64,000 nt of DNA from Lientehia hominis (lineage in GTDB: Bacteria > Bacillota > Clostridia > Lachnospirales > Lachnospiraceae), in NCBI RefSeq assembly GCF_021044755.1, contig NZ_JAJNOR010000004.1, positions 124,001 to 188,000 of the forward strand. Reading direction: 5' to 3'. A program made the position numbers and the translations under genes. Under the pieces are notes generated by a model. It saw only the letters and a program-made list of their open reading frames with translations, was not told the DNA's origin and made no database searches. Below are positions 42,888-52,700 of this stretch, one piece after another. The first letter of the stretch is position 1, and each line of letters opens with the position of its first letter.

Positions 42888-44462
42888 ATGATTGATTCTG
42901 TGAAGTATCAGGCGCAGGCAAGCGAGCTGTCCCAGAAGCTCTGGGCTATCGCGAACGACCTGCGCGGGAACATGGATTCCACGAAGTTTCGTAACTATAT
43001 TCTCGGGACGATTTTCTACAGCTATTTGTCGGAGCGTACCGAGGAGTACATGCAGGAGATTCTGAAGGAAGACGGCTTGACCTATGAGCAGGCGTTCGCG
43101 GATGCGGATTACCGCCCTATCGTCGAGCAGTGGTCTATCGAGCATCTTGGCTACATCATCACGCCTGAGAACCTGTTCCGTGAGCTGGTTCGCAAGATTG
43201 TTCGTCCCAAAGGGGATGCGGACAAGTTCAGCGTCGAGGACTACGAGCGCGCGGTGAACGAGCTGACGGGTTCCACGATGGGGCAGGCGTCGGAGACGGC
43301 GTTTTCCGGCCTGTTTAATGACATGAAGCTGCAAGACCCGGATTTGGGCGACACCGTTGCTGACCGGACGGCGCTCATCTCGAAGGTCATCGTGAAAATC
43401 AGCGAGATTGATTTCCGCTTGGCTGATTCCCAGTTTGATGTTCTGGGAACGGCGTACATGATTCTCATCGGTCTGTTCGCATCGGATGCGGGCAAGAAGA
43501 GTGGTGAGTTCTTCACGCCCACGGGGCCGTCGAAGCTGGTGGCGACGCTGGCGACCGTTGGTCTGGACGAGGCGAAGACCGTGGGCGATTGCACTTGCGG
43601 CTCGGCTTCCATGCTGCTTGAGGTGCAGAAGCATCTCACGACCGGGCGCGTCGGGCATTTCTACGGTCAGGAGAACAACGCCACGACGTACAACCTCGCG
43701 CGTATGAACATGCTGATGCACGGCGTTGATTATCAGAATTTCGACATCTACAAGGGCGACACGCTGCGCGAAGACAAGTACGGTGACGAGAAGATGACGG
43801 TGCAGGTCTGCAACCCGCCTTACTCTCTGAAGTACGACGCGAACCCGGCGCTGCTGGACGACCCGAGGTATTCCGGTGCTGGCAAGCTGCCGCCGAAGTC
43901 CCATGCGGACTATGCCTTCGTTGAGCACATGATTTATCACATGGATGATGACGACGGGTGCGTGGCGGTGCTTCTGCCTCATGGCGTGTTGTTCCGTGGC
44001 GGTGCCGAGGAGGTCATCCGTAAGTACATCGTCAAGGACTTGAACCGCCTCGATGCGGTCATCGGCCTTGCGCCGAATCTGTTCCATGGAACGGGTATCC
44101 CGGTGTGCCTGTTGGTCTTGAAATCAAAGCGCAACGGCAACAGCGGGAACGTGATGTTCATCGACGCGAGCAAGGAGTTCAAGCCGGGCAAGAATCAGAA
44201 CACGCTTGAGGACGAACACATTCATAAGATTGTGGAAGCCTACGTGAAGCGTGAGGACGTCGAGAAGTTCGCCCATGTGGCGGATATGGCTGAGATTGAG
44301 GCCAACGGCTGGAATCTCAACATTCCGCGCTACGTGGATACGTTCGAGGAAGAGGAACCCGTCGACCTTGAGGCTGTCCGCGCGGAACTCAAGCAGATTG
44401 AGGCTGACAAGCAGGCTGCCATCGACAAGGTGGAGCTGATGCTTCAGGAGCTGGGGGTGTGA
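42888..44462 (+). CDS. hsdM: Type I DNA methyltransferase subunit M
   Basis: N6-adenine methyltransferase of the type I complex, 524 residues. The N-terminal helical domain (HsdM_N, LSQKLWAIANDLRGNMDSTKFRNYILG, about 12-38) is followed by the SAM-binding part: GKKSGEFFTPTGPSKLVATL (about 202-221), DCTCGSASMLLE (about 233-244, motif I) and NPPYSLKYD (about 307-315, catalytic motif IV). The C-terminal helix pair (about 475-524) contacts HsdS. It protects host DNA and with HsdS and HsdR forms the restriction complex. Stop overlaps the next gene's possible GTG. Confidence 0.96.
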   Translation: MIDSVKYQAQASELSQKLWAIANDLRGNMDSTKFRNYILGTIFYSYLSERTEEYMQEILKEDGLTYEQAFADADYRPIVEQWSIEHLGYIITPENLFRELVRKIVRPKGDADKFSVEDYERAVNELTGSTMGQASETAFSGLFNDMKLQDPDLGDTVADRTALISKVIVKISEIDFRLADSQFDVLGTAYMILIGLFASDAGKKSGEFFTPTGPSKLVATLATVGLDEAKTVGDCTCGSASMLLEVQKHLTTGRVGHFYGQENNATTYNLARMNMLMHGVDYQNFDIYKGDTLREDKYGDEKMTVQVCNPPYSLKYDANPALLDDPRYSGAGKLPPKSHADYAFVEHMIYHMDDDDGCVAVLLPHGVLFRGGAEEVIRKYIVKDLNRLDAVIGLAPNLFHGTGIPVCLLVLKSKRNGNSGNVMFIDASKEFKPGKNQNTLEDEHIHKIVEAYVKREDVEKFAHVADMAEIEANGWNLNIPRYVDTFEEEEPVDLEAVRAELKQIEADKQAAIDKVELMLQELGV

Positions 44463-44464
44463 TT

Positions 44465-45109
44465 ATGAATGAGCAAGTTATTTTTAAGACAGACATGTTT
44501 CTTGAAGTGAAATCAGAGGCGCTATATAAGCCACAGATGATGGATGGACTTGGCGATAAGACGCTCGGACAGTACGCACCATTAACTTGCGGTGCATTAG
44601 CGAAACCGGAATACAAGGGTGATATGTTCGAGAAGGAATTTATCAGTTCTTTTCTTGAATCGGCAAAAATGCTTGCTGTTGCTTCACGGCGAGATAGTGT
44701 TCCTACACCGGGCATCTATCTTTTTCATACATATTCATTGGTGCTCCCGGTTTTGTATATGACGAGGCACTGCATGGAGCTTTCGATTAAGCGGGCGATA
44801 CATTTAGTGGGTGGCAATCCCAAGCAGACGCATAAGTTGATGAGCTTATGGAGTTCGTTTTTGTCTTACCTGCCTCAAGAGCGCAATGCCAATGACGAAC
44901 GCATTCTCAAGAGGATGCAACATTTCGTCCGAGATGTTGATGCGTTGGATGACAACGGGGAGAAGCTACGTTACCCGAAAGGGAACGATAAACAACTTAC
45001 GCAAGATACGTTTTATTGGGTGAATTGTGTTGCTATCACAGATGCACTTGAGCACTTTGTAAAACAGCTGGATGTTTTAGCGGTTAATGAAGAAAAGGAG
45101 GTGAAGTGA
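44465..45109 (+). CDS. HEPN-like protein embedded in the type I R-M operon
   Basis: A 214-residue protein of a family I know only by pattern: YMTRHCMELSIKRAIHLVGG (about 98-117), THKLMSLWSSFLSYL (about 122-136), and GEKLRYPKGNDKQL (about 175-188), then a helix ALEHFVKQLDVLAV. The order helix-ELxxK, HxL, RYP occurs in HEPN-fold proteins, many of which are RNases or toxin partners. A candidate RNase motif R-x6-H is seen in RILKRMQH (about 152-159). Its codons are less G/C-rich than those of hsdR and hsdM, so it was probably added later. Position between hsdM and hsdS, overlapping or abutting both, implies co-expression and a role in or beside restriction. Confidence 0.6.
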   Translation: MNEQVIFKTDMFLEVKSEALYKPQMMDGLGDKTLGQYAPLTCGALAKPEYKGDMFEKEFISSFLESAKMLAVASRRDSVPTPGIYLFHTYSLVLPVLYMTRHCMELSIKRAIHLVGGNPKQTHKLMSLWSSFLSYLPQERNANDERILKRMQHFVRDVDALDDNGEKLRYPKGNDKQLTQDTFYWVNCVAITDALEHFVKQLDVLAVNEEKEVK

Positions 45110-45110
45110 T

Positions 45111-46316
45111 ATGGAACCGATGTTGCGATTTAAGGCCGACAATGGGCCTGATTTTCCGGATTGGGAGGAGAAGACGCTGGGTAAAGTCTTTACCGAGATA
45201 AAAGAAAAGAATCATCCAGAGTTGCCAGTGCTCTCTGTTCAGCAGGGGGTTGGCACCGTTTTGAGGGATTCTTCAGAGCGTCGTATTACATATGACAAAG
45301 GCAATCTAAAAAACTACAAGGCCATGAAGAAAGGCGATTTTATCATTCACCTGCGTTCGTTCGAAGGTGGGCTTGAGTGTTCGAACCATGACGGGATTTC
45401 CAGTCCAGCGTATCGCATTTTGCGGCCGAACGTGTTGATTTCGGATGCCTTCAGAGACTATTTCAGGTCATATGCCTTTATTGAGGGAAAGTTGTCTGAG
45501 TCTGTTGTTGGCATTAGGGATGGTAAGAACATAGACATGCCGACGTTCTGGGAAATTCAAATTGCAGTTCCTTCCCTCCCTGAGCAGCGCAAGATTGCCG
45601 ACCTGCTTTCGACTGTTGACCGCGTTATCGCTGGTCAGCAGTCCGAGGTCGCCGCGTGGGAACAGCGCAAGAAGGGTGTGATGCAGAAGCTATTCAGTCA
45701 GGAGGTCAGGTTTAAGGCTGACGATGGGTCTGATTTCCCTGATTGGGAGGAGAAGACGCTGGGGGAACTGGGGCGATTTTATTCTGGGACAGGTTTTAGT
45801 GAAAAGTATCAAGGTTATGTTGATAAGCCGGTTGATGTTTATAAGGTTTCTGACATGAACATACCAGCAAATTACAGAGAAATGACTGTGGCAAATAATA
45901 CTGTTGATGAGGATATTTTGCGACTTATGGGGACAAAAGCAATTACTGTTCCGTGTATCGTTTTCGCAAAGGTTGGTGCTGCGATTTTCTCTGAACGAAA
46001 ACGCATGGCAAGAAAACCATTCGTCATTGATAACAACATGATGGCGTTTGCACCATCCGAGAAATATGACTTTGAATTTATTTTTTGGCTAGTGCAGACT
46101 TTGATGTTTTCTCGCTACGCGCAGGTTGGTGCTCTGCCTTCATATAATGCTTCGGATATCGGCATTCTACATGTTGTGATTCCTGCAAATTTAGATGAAC
46201 AGCGCAAGATTGCCGACTGTCTTTCCTCTTTCGATGAGGTTATCAGCAAGGCAAAGGCCGAGCTGGCGAAGTGGCAGGAGCTGAAGAAGGGTCTGCTTCA
46301 GCAGATGTTCGTATAA
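45111..46316 (+). CDS. hsdS: Type I specificity subunit S
   Basis: Determines the DNA sequence recognised by the complex. 401 residues, two target-recognition halves each starting with the same block: RFKADNGPDFPDWEEKTLG (about 5-23) and RFKADDGSDFPDWEEKTLG (about 198-216), and each ending in a conserved helix, PEQRKIADLLSTVDRVI (about 159-175) and DEQRKIADCLSSFDEVI (about 363-379). The two variable TRDs differ, so the site is bipartite and asymmetric. Frame intact; the TRDs are AT-richer than the conserved parts, as is usual when TRDs are exchanged. Start 2 nt after the HEPN-like gene. Confidence 0.95.
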   Translation: MEPMLRFKADNGPDFPDWEEKTLGKVFTEIKEKNHPELPVLSVQQGVGTVLRDSSERRITYDKGNLKNYKAMKKGDFIIHLRSFEGGLECSNHDGISSPAYRILRPNVLISDAFRDYFRSYAFIEGKLSESVVGIRDGKNIDMPTFWEIQIAVPSLPEQRKIADLLSTVDRVIAGQQSEVAAWEQRKKGVMQKLFSQEVRFKADDGSDFPDWEEKTLGELGRFYSGTGFSEKYQGYVDKPVDVYKVSDMNIPANYREMTVANNTVDEDILRLMGTKAITVPCIVFAKVGAAIFSERKRMARKPFVIDNNMMAFAPSEKYDFEFIFWLVQTLMFSRYAQVGALPSYNASDIGILHVVIPANLDEQRKIADCLSSFDEVISKAKAELAKWQELKKGLLQQMFV

Positions 46317-46328
46317 GCAATTTGACTA

Positions 46329-46367
46329 CGGTATCGCCCGTTAGGGTCACAATAGCGGGCGATACCG
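46329..46367. terminator. Perfect 12-bp hairpin between hsdS and the recombinase gene
   Basis: CGGTATCGCCCG (46329-46340) pairs with CGGGCGATACCG (46356-46367), 15-nt loop. No T-run follows, so it may be an operator or recombination-related palindrome instead of a terminator. Confidence 0.45.
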
Positions 46368-46404
46368 GTACATTCGTTTATGAGTAAACAGGAGGTGATG
46401 ACGT

Positions 46405-47862
46405 TTGGCGAAAAGCAAGAAGTTCGTCCAGAACGACAACAACCTCGCTATCGCGTACTACCGCTTCTCTTCCCACTCGCAGAACGATGCGAGCATCGAC
46501 CAGCAGAGGGAGCTTGCCCACGAGTGGGCGGACAAGCACGGTCTGAGAATCGTGAGGGAGTACGAGGACGCGGCCATATCTGGCACCACGGAGAACCGAC
46601 CGGGGTTCCAGCAGATGCTGTCGGAGGTCGCGAAAATCCGTCCGAGTACCCTCATCATGTGGAAGACCGACCGCCTTGGGCGGGACAAGTACGTGCTGGC
46701 CATGGCGGAGTTCTACGGCCAACAGCTGGCGCAGAACATACGCCGTGGGATGGATTACAACGCGAACCGCGCCCTGTACAACGGGCACAAGGTGTTCGGG
46801 TACGGCGTGGATAAAGCAACGAAGCGGTACGTCGTGGATGAGGCCACGGCTCCCTTCGCACAGCGCATGTTCGCCGAGTACGCGGCGGGCAAGGCGATGC
46901 AGGAGATTTGCGACGAGTTAAACGCGCAGGGCTTGCGCACCACGCGCGGCAAGGAGTTCGGCGTCAAGACCATGAACAAGATGCTCCAAAATCGAGCCTA
47001 CATAGGCGAGTATCATCATGGCGACATCGTGGTTCCCGATGGGATGCCCGCATTGGTGGACGTGGCGACGTTCGAGAAGGTGCAGAGGCGTTTCGTCGAG
47101 AACAAGCGCCTCGGCTCGCAGAGGGCGCATCGCAAGGGCGAGTAAGCTCCCCGCTACTGGCTGACCGGCAAGCTCTACTGCGGCGAGTGCGGCGCGTCCA
47201 TGCAGGGCGTGTCCGGTACCAGCAAGACCGGGCGGAAGTATTATTACTACTACTGCAAGGCGCAGCGTGAGAAGGCGTGCTCGAAGAAGAAGGTCAGGAA
47301 GAACTGGCTGGAGCAGATCGTGATGCAGCTTCTGAAGCTGGTTCTGTCCGATGATGAGAACCTTGCGTCCATCGCGGTGGACTCCGCCGATTACTACAAC
47401 AAGAACTACCGTGACACGGGCTATCTGGAAGGCTTGGAGGCAAAGCGCCGGGAAGTCGAGCGCTAGCTGGCGAACATGGTGAAGGCCATCGAGAACGGCC
47501 TGTTCAGCGAGACGCTGGCGAAGCGCCTGATTGAGCTTGAGGAGCAGAAGAAGGGACTGAACGAGGCCATAGAGGCCGAGAACGTCCGCATGTCCCTGTA
47601 CGAGGACGAGCACAGCATGCAGGCGTACTGGGAGAAGTTCCTGCACGCCGACCTCGACAACCCGGAGACGCGGGATGCGGTGATGGAGTATTTCGTCGAG
47701 CGCGTGGTGCTCTACGACACGAAGGTCGTGCTCATGTCGAAGTTCGCGGACGACTTGCCGTACGAGGTGGATTGGAGCGAGCTGTTCGAGGAGAACGCCG
47801 ACCCTTTTTTGTTATTCTATGGATTTGAAACGGACCTCCCTACTTTGTTTTTCACAAATTAG
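46405..47862 (+). pseudogene. Large serine recombinase, broken by a catalytic-domain deletion and two in-frame stops
   Basis: Site-specific recombinase of the resolvase/invertase type with recombinase and zinc-ribbon domains. TTG start 7 nt after AGGAGGTG. The catalytic Ser is in YYRFSS (residue 22), and IDQQRELAHEWA and WKTDRLGRDKY follow. After residue 101 the text jumps from KYVLAMA to AEFYGQQLAQN; the roughly 35-40 residues that normally lie between (end of the catalytic domain and start of the long helix) are absent. Codon 247 is TAA (47143-47145, RKGE-stop-APRYWLTGKL) and codon 354 is TAG (47464-47466, REVER-stop-LANMVKAIENG); both flanks stay in frame. Zinc ribbon CGEC ... YYCKAQREKAC is present. 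Ends 4 nt inside the prophage's last gene. Certainly inactive because of the deletion. Confidence 0.85.
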
Positions 47863-48386
47863 TCGGTCAGTTCCCAGGTGTAGGACTCCGGAACACATTT
47901 TTCGTGTACGAAGCTGTTTTCTCCTCCATGCAGCTCATAATCTTTCACCAGGTCGTAAAACGCTTCTTTTTCCATTCGGTTCCATTCTTTGAGAGCGTGA
48001 TAATACCGGTATGACTGACCAATCCGGTCTTTCAGCTCTGCTCGTTTGTTGGCATCGTTTTTCTTCTGGATATCCAGATGAAACAGCCGGTTTTCATGGT
48101 CGTTTTTTTCAATCAGTTCTCTTAATTCCTTCATTCTGGATGTAAGGCGGTTGATTTCCTCATTGGTCTTTTGAAGGCCCGCAGATATACCTGCCAGCAT
48201 CTTATCGTGCTCGGCCAGCATCTGAGCCTGAGATTTTTCTTTCAGGGACCACTTTGTTTCTATTCCGAACCGTCCTGCTGTCCAGTCTGCCAGTTTCAGG
48301 ATTTCCTGGACGGCAAACAGGAAGGCGAAGATCAGAATGACAGTGTGTGTGATTCCGCTATCGATCAAAGCCGTGATATACGACAT
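47859..48386 (-). CDS. Holin-like phage protein with one membrane helix and coiled coil
   Basis: A 175-residue protein: short N-terminal tail, one membrane helix (about 11-30, THTVILIFAFLFAVQEILKL), then a long coiled coil (LAEHDKMLAGISAGLQKTNEEINRLTSRMKELRELIEKN, about 60-98) and a charged helical end. Size is larger than typical holins, but location directly after the amidase and the single helix suggest a lysis role. RBS AAAGGAAT somewhat far from the ATG. Its stop overlaps the stop of the plus-strand recombinase pseudogene by 4 bp. Confidence 0.6.
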   Translation of the reverse strand: MSYITALIDSGITHTVILIFAFLFAVQEILKLADWTAGRFGIETKWSLKEKSQAQMLAEHDKMLAGISAGLQKTNEEINRLTSRMKELRELIEKNDHENRLFHLDIQKKNDANKRAELKDRIGQSYRYYHALKEWNRMEKEAFYDLVKDYELHGGENSFVHEKCVPESYTWELTD

Positions 48387-48419
48387 TCAAAGAGCACCAT
48401 TCCTTTCATAAAGGAGGGC

Positions 48420-49463
48420 TTATGCCCTCCGGATATAATCTTTTGATACCCAGCCCGTATATTTGCCGGCGATTCTTGTCTGATACCAGCCGCCGGATTC
48501 TCTTAAAATATCCACCAGATTTCCGTCGCCCAGCTTAGGCCAGGCAGCCAGTTTACCAAAGGATGTACCGGGACCGGTACGGACATTTAAGCCCGCGCCG
48601 CCGGTTCCGGTGACCTTTCCGACCCATGCAGTGCCAGACTGAACGGCGGAATGGTCTGCGTGTATGCCGGATATCTTCAGATATCCGGCATACACGAATC
48701 CCTCTTGTCCTACAATATTGATTTTTGCCCAGTCATTGGCATAAAGTGCGGCCACATCCACTTCGTTTCCATTGCCCAGCCGGCGGATGATCGGATAGGT
48801 TGTGCCAGGGCCGGTACGGACGTTTAGATACGGGTCTGATTTTGTCAGGTTACATATTTTCGCATAAGCCCAAGGTTCATAGACTTCTGTGATTGTGGGA
48901 AGCGGCGTATTCGGTGAGGAATCAGGGGAGGAGGATTCCCCTCCGGACATTATTTCCTTTATTTCAGCACGAAAATCTGACATACTTTTGCCAAAGCGGC
49001 GGAAATATGGCTCCGGATCGCTGTGATTCGAAGCAATGCCTTTATCATGCGCCTCGCAATGGCCGATGACTTTATCCGACGTCAGTCCAAACCGTTTGCA
49101 CAGCTCCGCGTAATGGACCACGGCATTATCCCATACCTTTTTAAATTCCGCCGCTGTCTGCAGCTCGCATAATTCGTAGCCGATACAATGGGTGTTCCCC
49201 CATCCGTTTCCTATATGCCAGCAGGACATAGTGGGTGGAGCGAACTCATAGATTCCGGTGTCGTCGATGAAGCCGTGGACCAGCTTTTCCACTCCCGGCT
49301 TGTTCCAGCGCTTGAACCAGCCGCCTCCCGCGCCGGACTGCGCCCGTATAATGACGGGATAAACGGCGGGAGAGTGGACGATCAAAAAAGAAACGCCCGA
49401 GAGGGGCGTTCCTTCTTTATAACAGTCATTTTTGATACAATAAATCTGGATTATATTTGCCAT
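48420..49463 (-). CDS. Phage endolysin: N-acetylmuramoyl-L-alanine amidase with two SH3 domains
   Basis: Cuts the amide bond between MurNAc and the stem peptide to lyse the host. 347 residues. The amidase_2/PGRP domain spans about 10-165: FLIVHSPA with the first Zn His (about 30), APPTMSCWHIGNGWGN (about 75-90), and HCEAHDKGIASNHSDPEPYF (about 133-152), which ends in the usual second ligand region. A Ser/Pro linker (about 173-190) joins two bacterial SH3 repeats (about 200-265 and 280-347), each with LNVRTGPGT, that bind the wall. No signal peptide, so it needs the holin. Confidence 0.92.
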   Translation of the reverse strand: MANIIQIYCIKNDCYKEGTPLSGVSFLIVHSPAVYPVIIRAQSGAGGGWFKRWNKPGVEKLVHGFIDDTGIYEFAPPTMSCWHIGNGWGNTHCIGYELCELQTAAEFKKVWDNAVVHYAELCKRFGLTSDKVIGHCEAHDKGIASNHSDPEPYFRRFGKSMSDFRAEIKEIMSGGESSSPDSSPNTPLPTITEVYEPWAYAKICNLTKSDPYLNVRTGPGTTYPIIRRLGNGNEVDVAALYANDWAKINIVGQEGFVYAGYLKISGIHADHSAVQSGTAWVGKVTGTGGAGLNVRTGPGTSFGKLAAWPKLGDGNLVDILRESGGWYQTRIAGKYTGWVSKDYIRRA

Positions 49464-49480
49464 AGATTCCTTCTTTTCAG

Positions 49481-49711
49481 TTATGAGTTTATTTTATCGT
49501 CAGGAGCGATACTTTCTTTGCTTTCAGGGGCTGATTTTTTGGTATATTGTTCTTCTTCCTGCTGTTCAAACACTTTGGCTTGGGAGTCAATATCGATGTA
49601 GATGTCTTTCATGACAAAACGAATGATCGTCGGATTTAATCCGGATTTATTAATACTGTCGAATACTTTCTCACGCAGTTCTGAAATTACCATGGATATG
49701 GGCTTCTGCAT
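49481..49711 (-). CDS. Small phage protein of unknown function
   Basis: A 76-residue acidic protein, not recognised. The first half forms a helix and strand (ISELREKVFDSINKSGL, IRFVMKDIYIDID), the second is a polar Glu/Lys/Ser tail (EQQEEEQYTKKSAPESKES). It lies between the fibre and the amidase gene with a 3-nt gap to the fibre stop side, a position often used for small fibre-associated or lysis-associated proteins. Confidence 0.6.
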   Translation of the reverse strand: MQKPISMVISELREKVFDSINKSGLNPTIIRFVMKDIYIDIDSQAKVFEQQEEEQYTKKSAPESKESIAPDDKINS

Positions 49712-49714
49712 AGG

Positions 49715-52700
49715 TTACCTCTCTTTCTTGGTTTCAATTGCTTTTTTGATTGCTGTGTTTTCATCCAAAAGATATTTTAATACGTTAATGATATCTGATT
49801 CGAACTCATCATAACGTAAAGCGTATGTATAGTCTTTTACAATGTCCGTAGGCTGTTCTACTCCGTTTTCATCCTTTATGGTTTCATATACCGGGGATTT
49901 AATGAGACCGGCAAAATCCATGGATGTAAGGCCGAGCTCAGAAAGACTGTTTTCCACGTCCTGTGCGATTAATCCTTTGTGTGTCCTGCCGGAGTCACCG
50001 TCGATATATTTATAAGAAGCCGGGGCTAGAGAACGGATAAATGCGATGGATTTTTCATAAGGAGTGTAGACGATATCTTTTTTCACACGCCGGTCAGAAG
50101 ACACATTTACCGATGTAGCGCTGTAAATATTACGCCATCGGTAGGTGGAGGTGCCTAAATGTACATGTCCGGCTACTCCATTCTTTACCGAAGGGCGTAA
50201 CGCAAAGGAATCGTTACCATCAGAACCGCTTATGCCGATCACGATATCATAAACATTGGAATTCCACGGACCGAGTGCCAGCATATTGCTGGTACCATAT
50301 ATATGAGGGAAGTTGGCATCACTTGGCGCTGCAGCCATATGAAGACCTCTTCCGGAAGATATTTCCACAGTGCTGGCGTTTATTGTACATTTGCCAGTGG
50401 AGTTATTGATACTTAGAGGCCTTAGACCGTTAAACCCTCCATAGGGATCACCGGAGTTAGTCACTAGAAAATGTGTAGTTCCTCCGTCGTTTCGGATAAT
50501 AAAACCATAATTACCATAGACAGCACGAAATTGGGCCACCTGGCTTCCAAGATGCGAGACAATCCCCTGGTTGGAATAAATGCAGTTAGGGCGTATTTCA
50601 ATTCTCGTAGTTCCGCCGGACCGGAAAATATGATAATTGGAGGCAGCAACATCGTAGTAGAGATTAGTCCATGAATTATTTCCAATCATCAAGGAACTGC
50701 TGGAAGAATAGAGAGATGTAATCTCACTGTCCGACGATGCAGACTTTATCTTGATGCCGCTTCTTGCAGAAAGACTGCCGGCAAAAGTGGCGGAACCAGC
50801 GAAGGAACTTGTGCCGGATACGGAAATATTGTTTTTAAACGTACTGGCGCCGGTGAACGTACTGCTCTGCCCAATGGATAAGGCTCCGTTGACACTGAGG
50901 CTGTTTTTTGTGGTGAGTTGGTTTTCCACGTATATATTACCGTTGAAGAGGCTGTTTCCTTTTACTGCAAACATATTTTCCTCGGCGGGATAACAATTTA
51001 TACCGACTGCCCCGTCTTCGCACATGGAAAGAAGCGGAGTCGCGGCGGTGATGGAATAAGTCCTGGTGATTGTAGTTCCCACTTTGTCGGATAATGTGAC
51101 AAGGATTTCGTAGGCATCAGTCAGAGAAAAGGTGTCGGAGACTGTCTGACTCACTGTAAAGTATCCTTCTGTGTCCATGGAAGAGGGCGATACGGTGATA
51201 TTCGTATAGGAAGTATCTGACAGGCGCTTATATTGGATGGACAGTGTATAGGTATTATAAAAAATGCTGTTAATATATAAGGGAGAAATTTTACATTTCC
51301 CGTCTATAATGACATTTTTAGAATAACCGTTTCGGTTGATTACCAGCATGATTACAGGAAATTCATATTTGACAGAAGTCAGTGTAGCCAAAGTAGCGGC
51401 GGCGGAATGGCCTCTGGAGTCAAACACCTCAATTTTAAAAATATTTTGTCCTACAACGGTACTGTAGGATGTGTAGGATGTAGTAGAGGCAGGTAAGAGA
51501 TTTCCCGTAATCTGATTCCAGGTAATCTTGTAACCACTTATGGAGGCTCCGCCCTGAAGTGTGACGGAGGATGCATTCCATGAGGCCCGGACTTTGGCAT
51601 CCTGGCTGGTGATCGTATATCCTTCTACAAAACTGCTGAGGATTCCGTCCGGCAGGCTTCTGGTAAATGACGCGAAACCACTTCCAATCACCGGGTCGAG
51701 ATTGACGGATGAGAAATCTACATTCAGAGAATATCGGTTTTCTCCCATATACTTGTTTTCATCCTTAGAATAGGTGACGATTCGTACACTGATTTTTCCG
51801 CTGGTAGAACTGGGATAATATGGATAGAAACGGGCAGACCACAATGATGCGTTTGCTGTCCTTGAAGTTTCAGAATGCCGGTTTGAACCGTCCTCTAATA
51901 TTTGATAGGCGGCAGGAGCATCCATGTTGTCAGTACGGACACTCATACTGTATGTAGTTCCTCCGTCGGGTATGGATATTCCAAACGTCATGTTATTGTT
52001 CGGTATAACGGATGAAGAAGCCAGAGCTGCCAGTGCGGGAGCTGTTGTGGAAGCCCCGACAGGAGTGACACTTCCGCTTCCGGTATACTGGTTAGCATCT
52101 GTGGTCACCAGGCATCGGAATTTGTATGCGGAAGCGTAGTGCAGGTTGGAATAAGTATGAGTATAGCTTTTAGTAGGCTGTACATTATATATTTTTGCGG
52201 CGCCGCTTATTGCGCCGGGGTCATTTTGGGCATACCAATGGGTTCCATTATCAGGACTATACTGAAAATTAAAGATTTTACATGGCAATGATGTATTTGC
52301 CGTGATGGAAATACTATTTTTTGTGGTCCCTCCTACGGAAAGAGTTACCGCTGCATAGCGGTTTATCTTATCCAGAGTAAATGTGGTGCTAATAATATAA
52401 TCGCAGTCAGAGCGCTGACTCTGATAAAATCTGGCATACACAGGTATTGTTTTGGTACCGTCTGTATTGTGAGCGACTGTAATACTGCCGGAGACAAGCT
52501 GAACGACTCCTCCGGCAGGAAGACTGCTGATATCGATGCGCCCATAATCGGTGGTGGAGATTATGCTGTTACCATTCAGCGTAAGATATAAATGGTTTCC
52601 GTGGGAGTAAGCATAGCTGCCGTTTATGGTGGGCTTGCACCAATTCAAAGTATAATTAACGGTGGACGAGTTGGCGGCAGCTCCATTGCCGGATGAAGAA

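Larger units (their letters stand above)
33969..47862. mobile_element. Integrated, decayed plasmid-like element carrying a type I R-M system
   Basis: Begins just past the ssrA 3' end and ends at the serine recombinase gene, where the prophage genes start. Codons are strongly G/C-ending compared with the host genes, and the protein types recall Coriobacteriia/Actinobacteria. Content in order: origin with iterons, structured RNA, excisionase-like gene, replication helicase, chimeric gene, unknown gene, partition cassette, hsdR-hsdM-HEPN-hsdS, recombinase. Four in-frame stops and one internal deletion hit only the replication, partition and recombinase genes. I found no clear direct repeats to define the att sites; the exact ends are uncertain. 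Confidence 0.75.

Noticed and set aside
40842..44087. 1081-codon open frame on the minus strand
   Set aside because: It lies opposite hsdR and hsdM. Such long antisense frames arise from the strong G/C third-position bias here; the text is Arg/His/Val-rich with no domain pattern.
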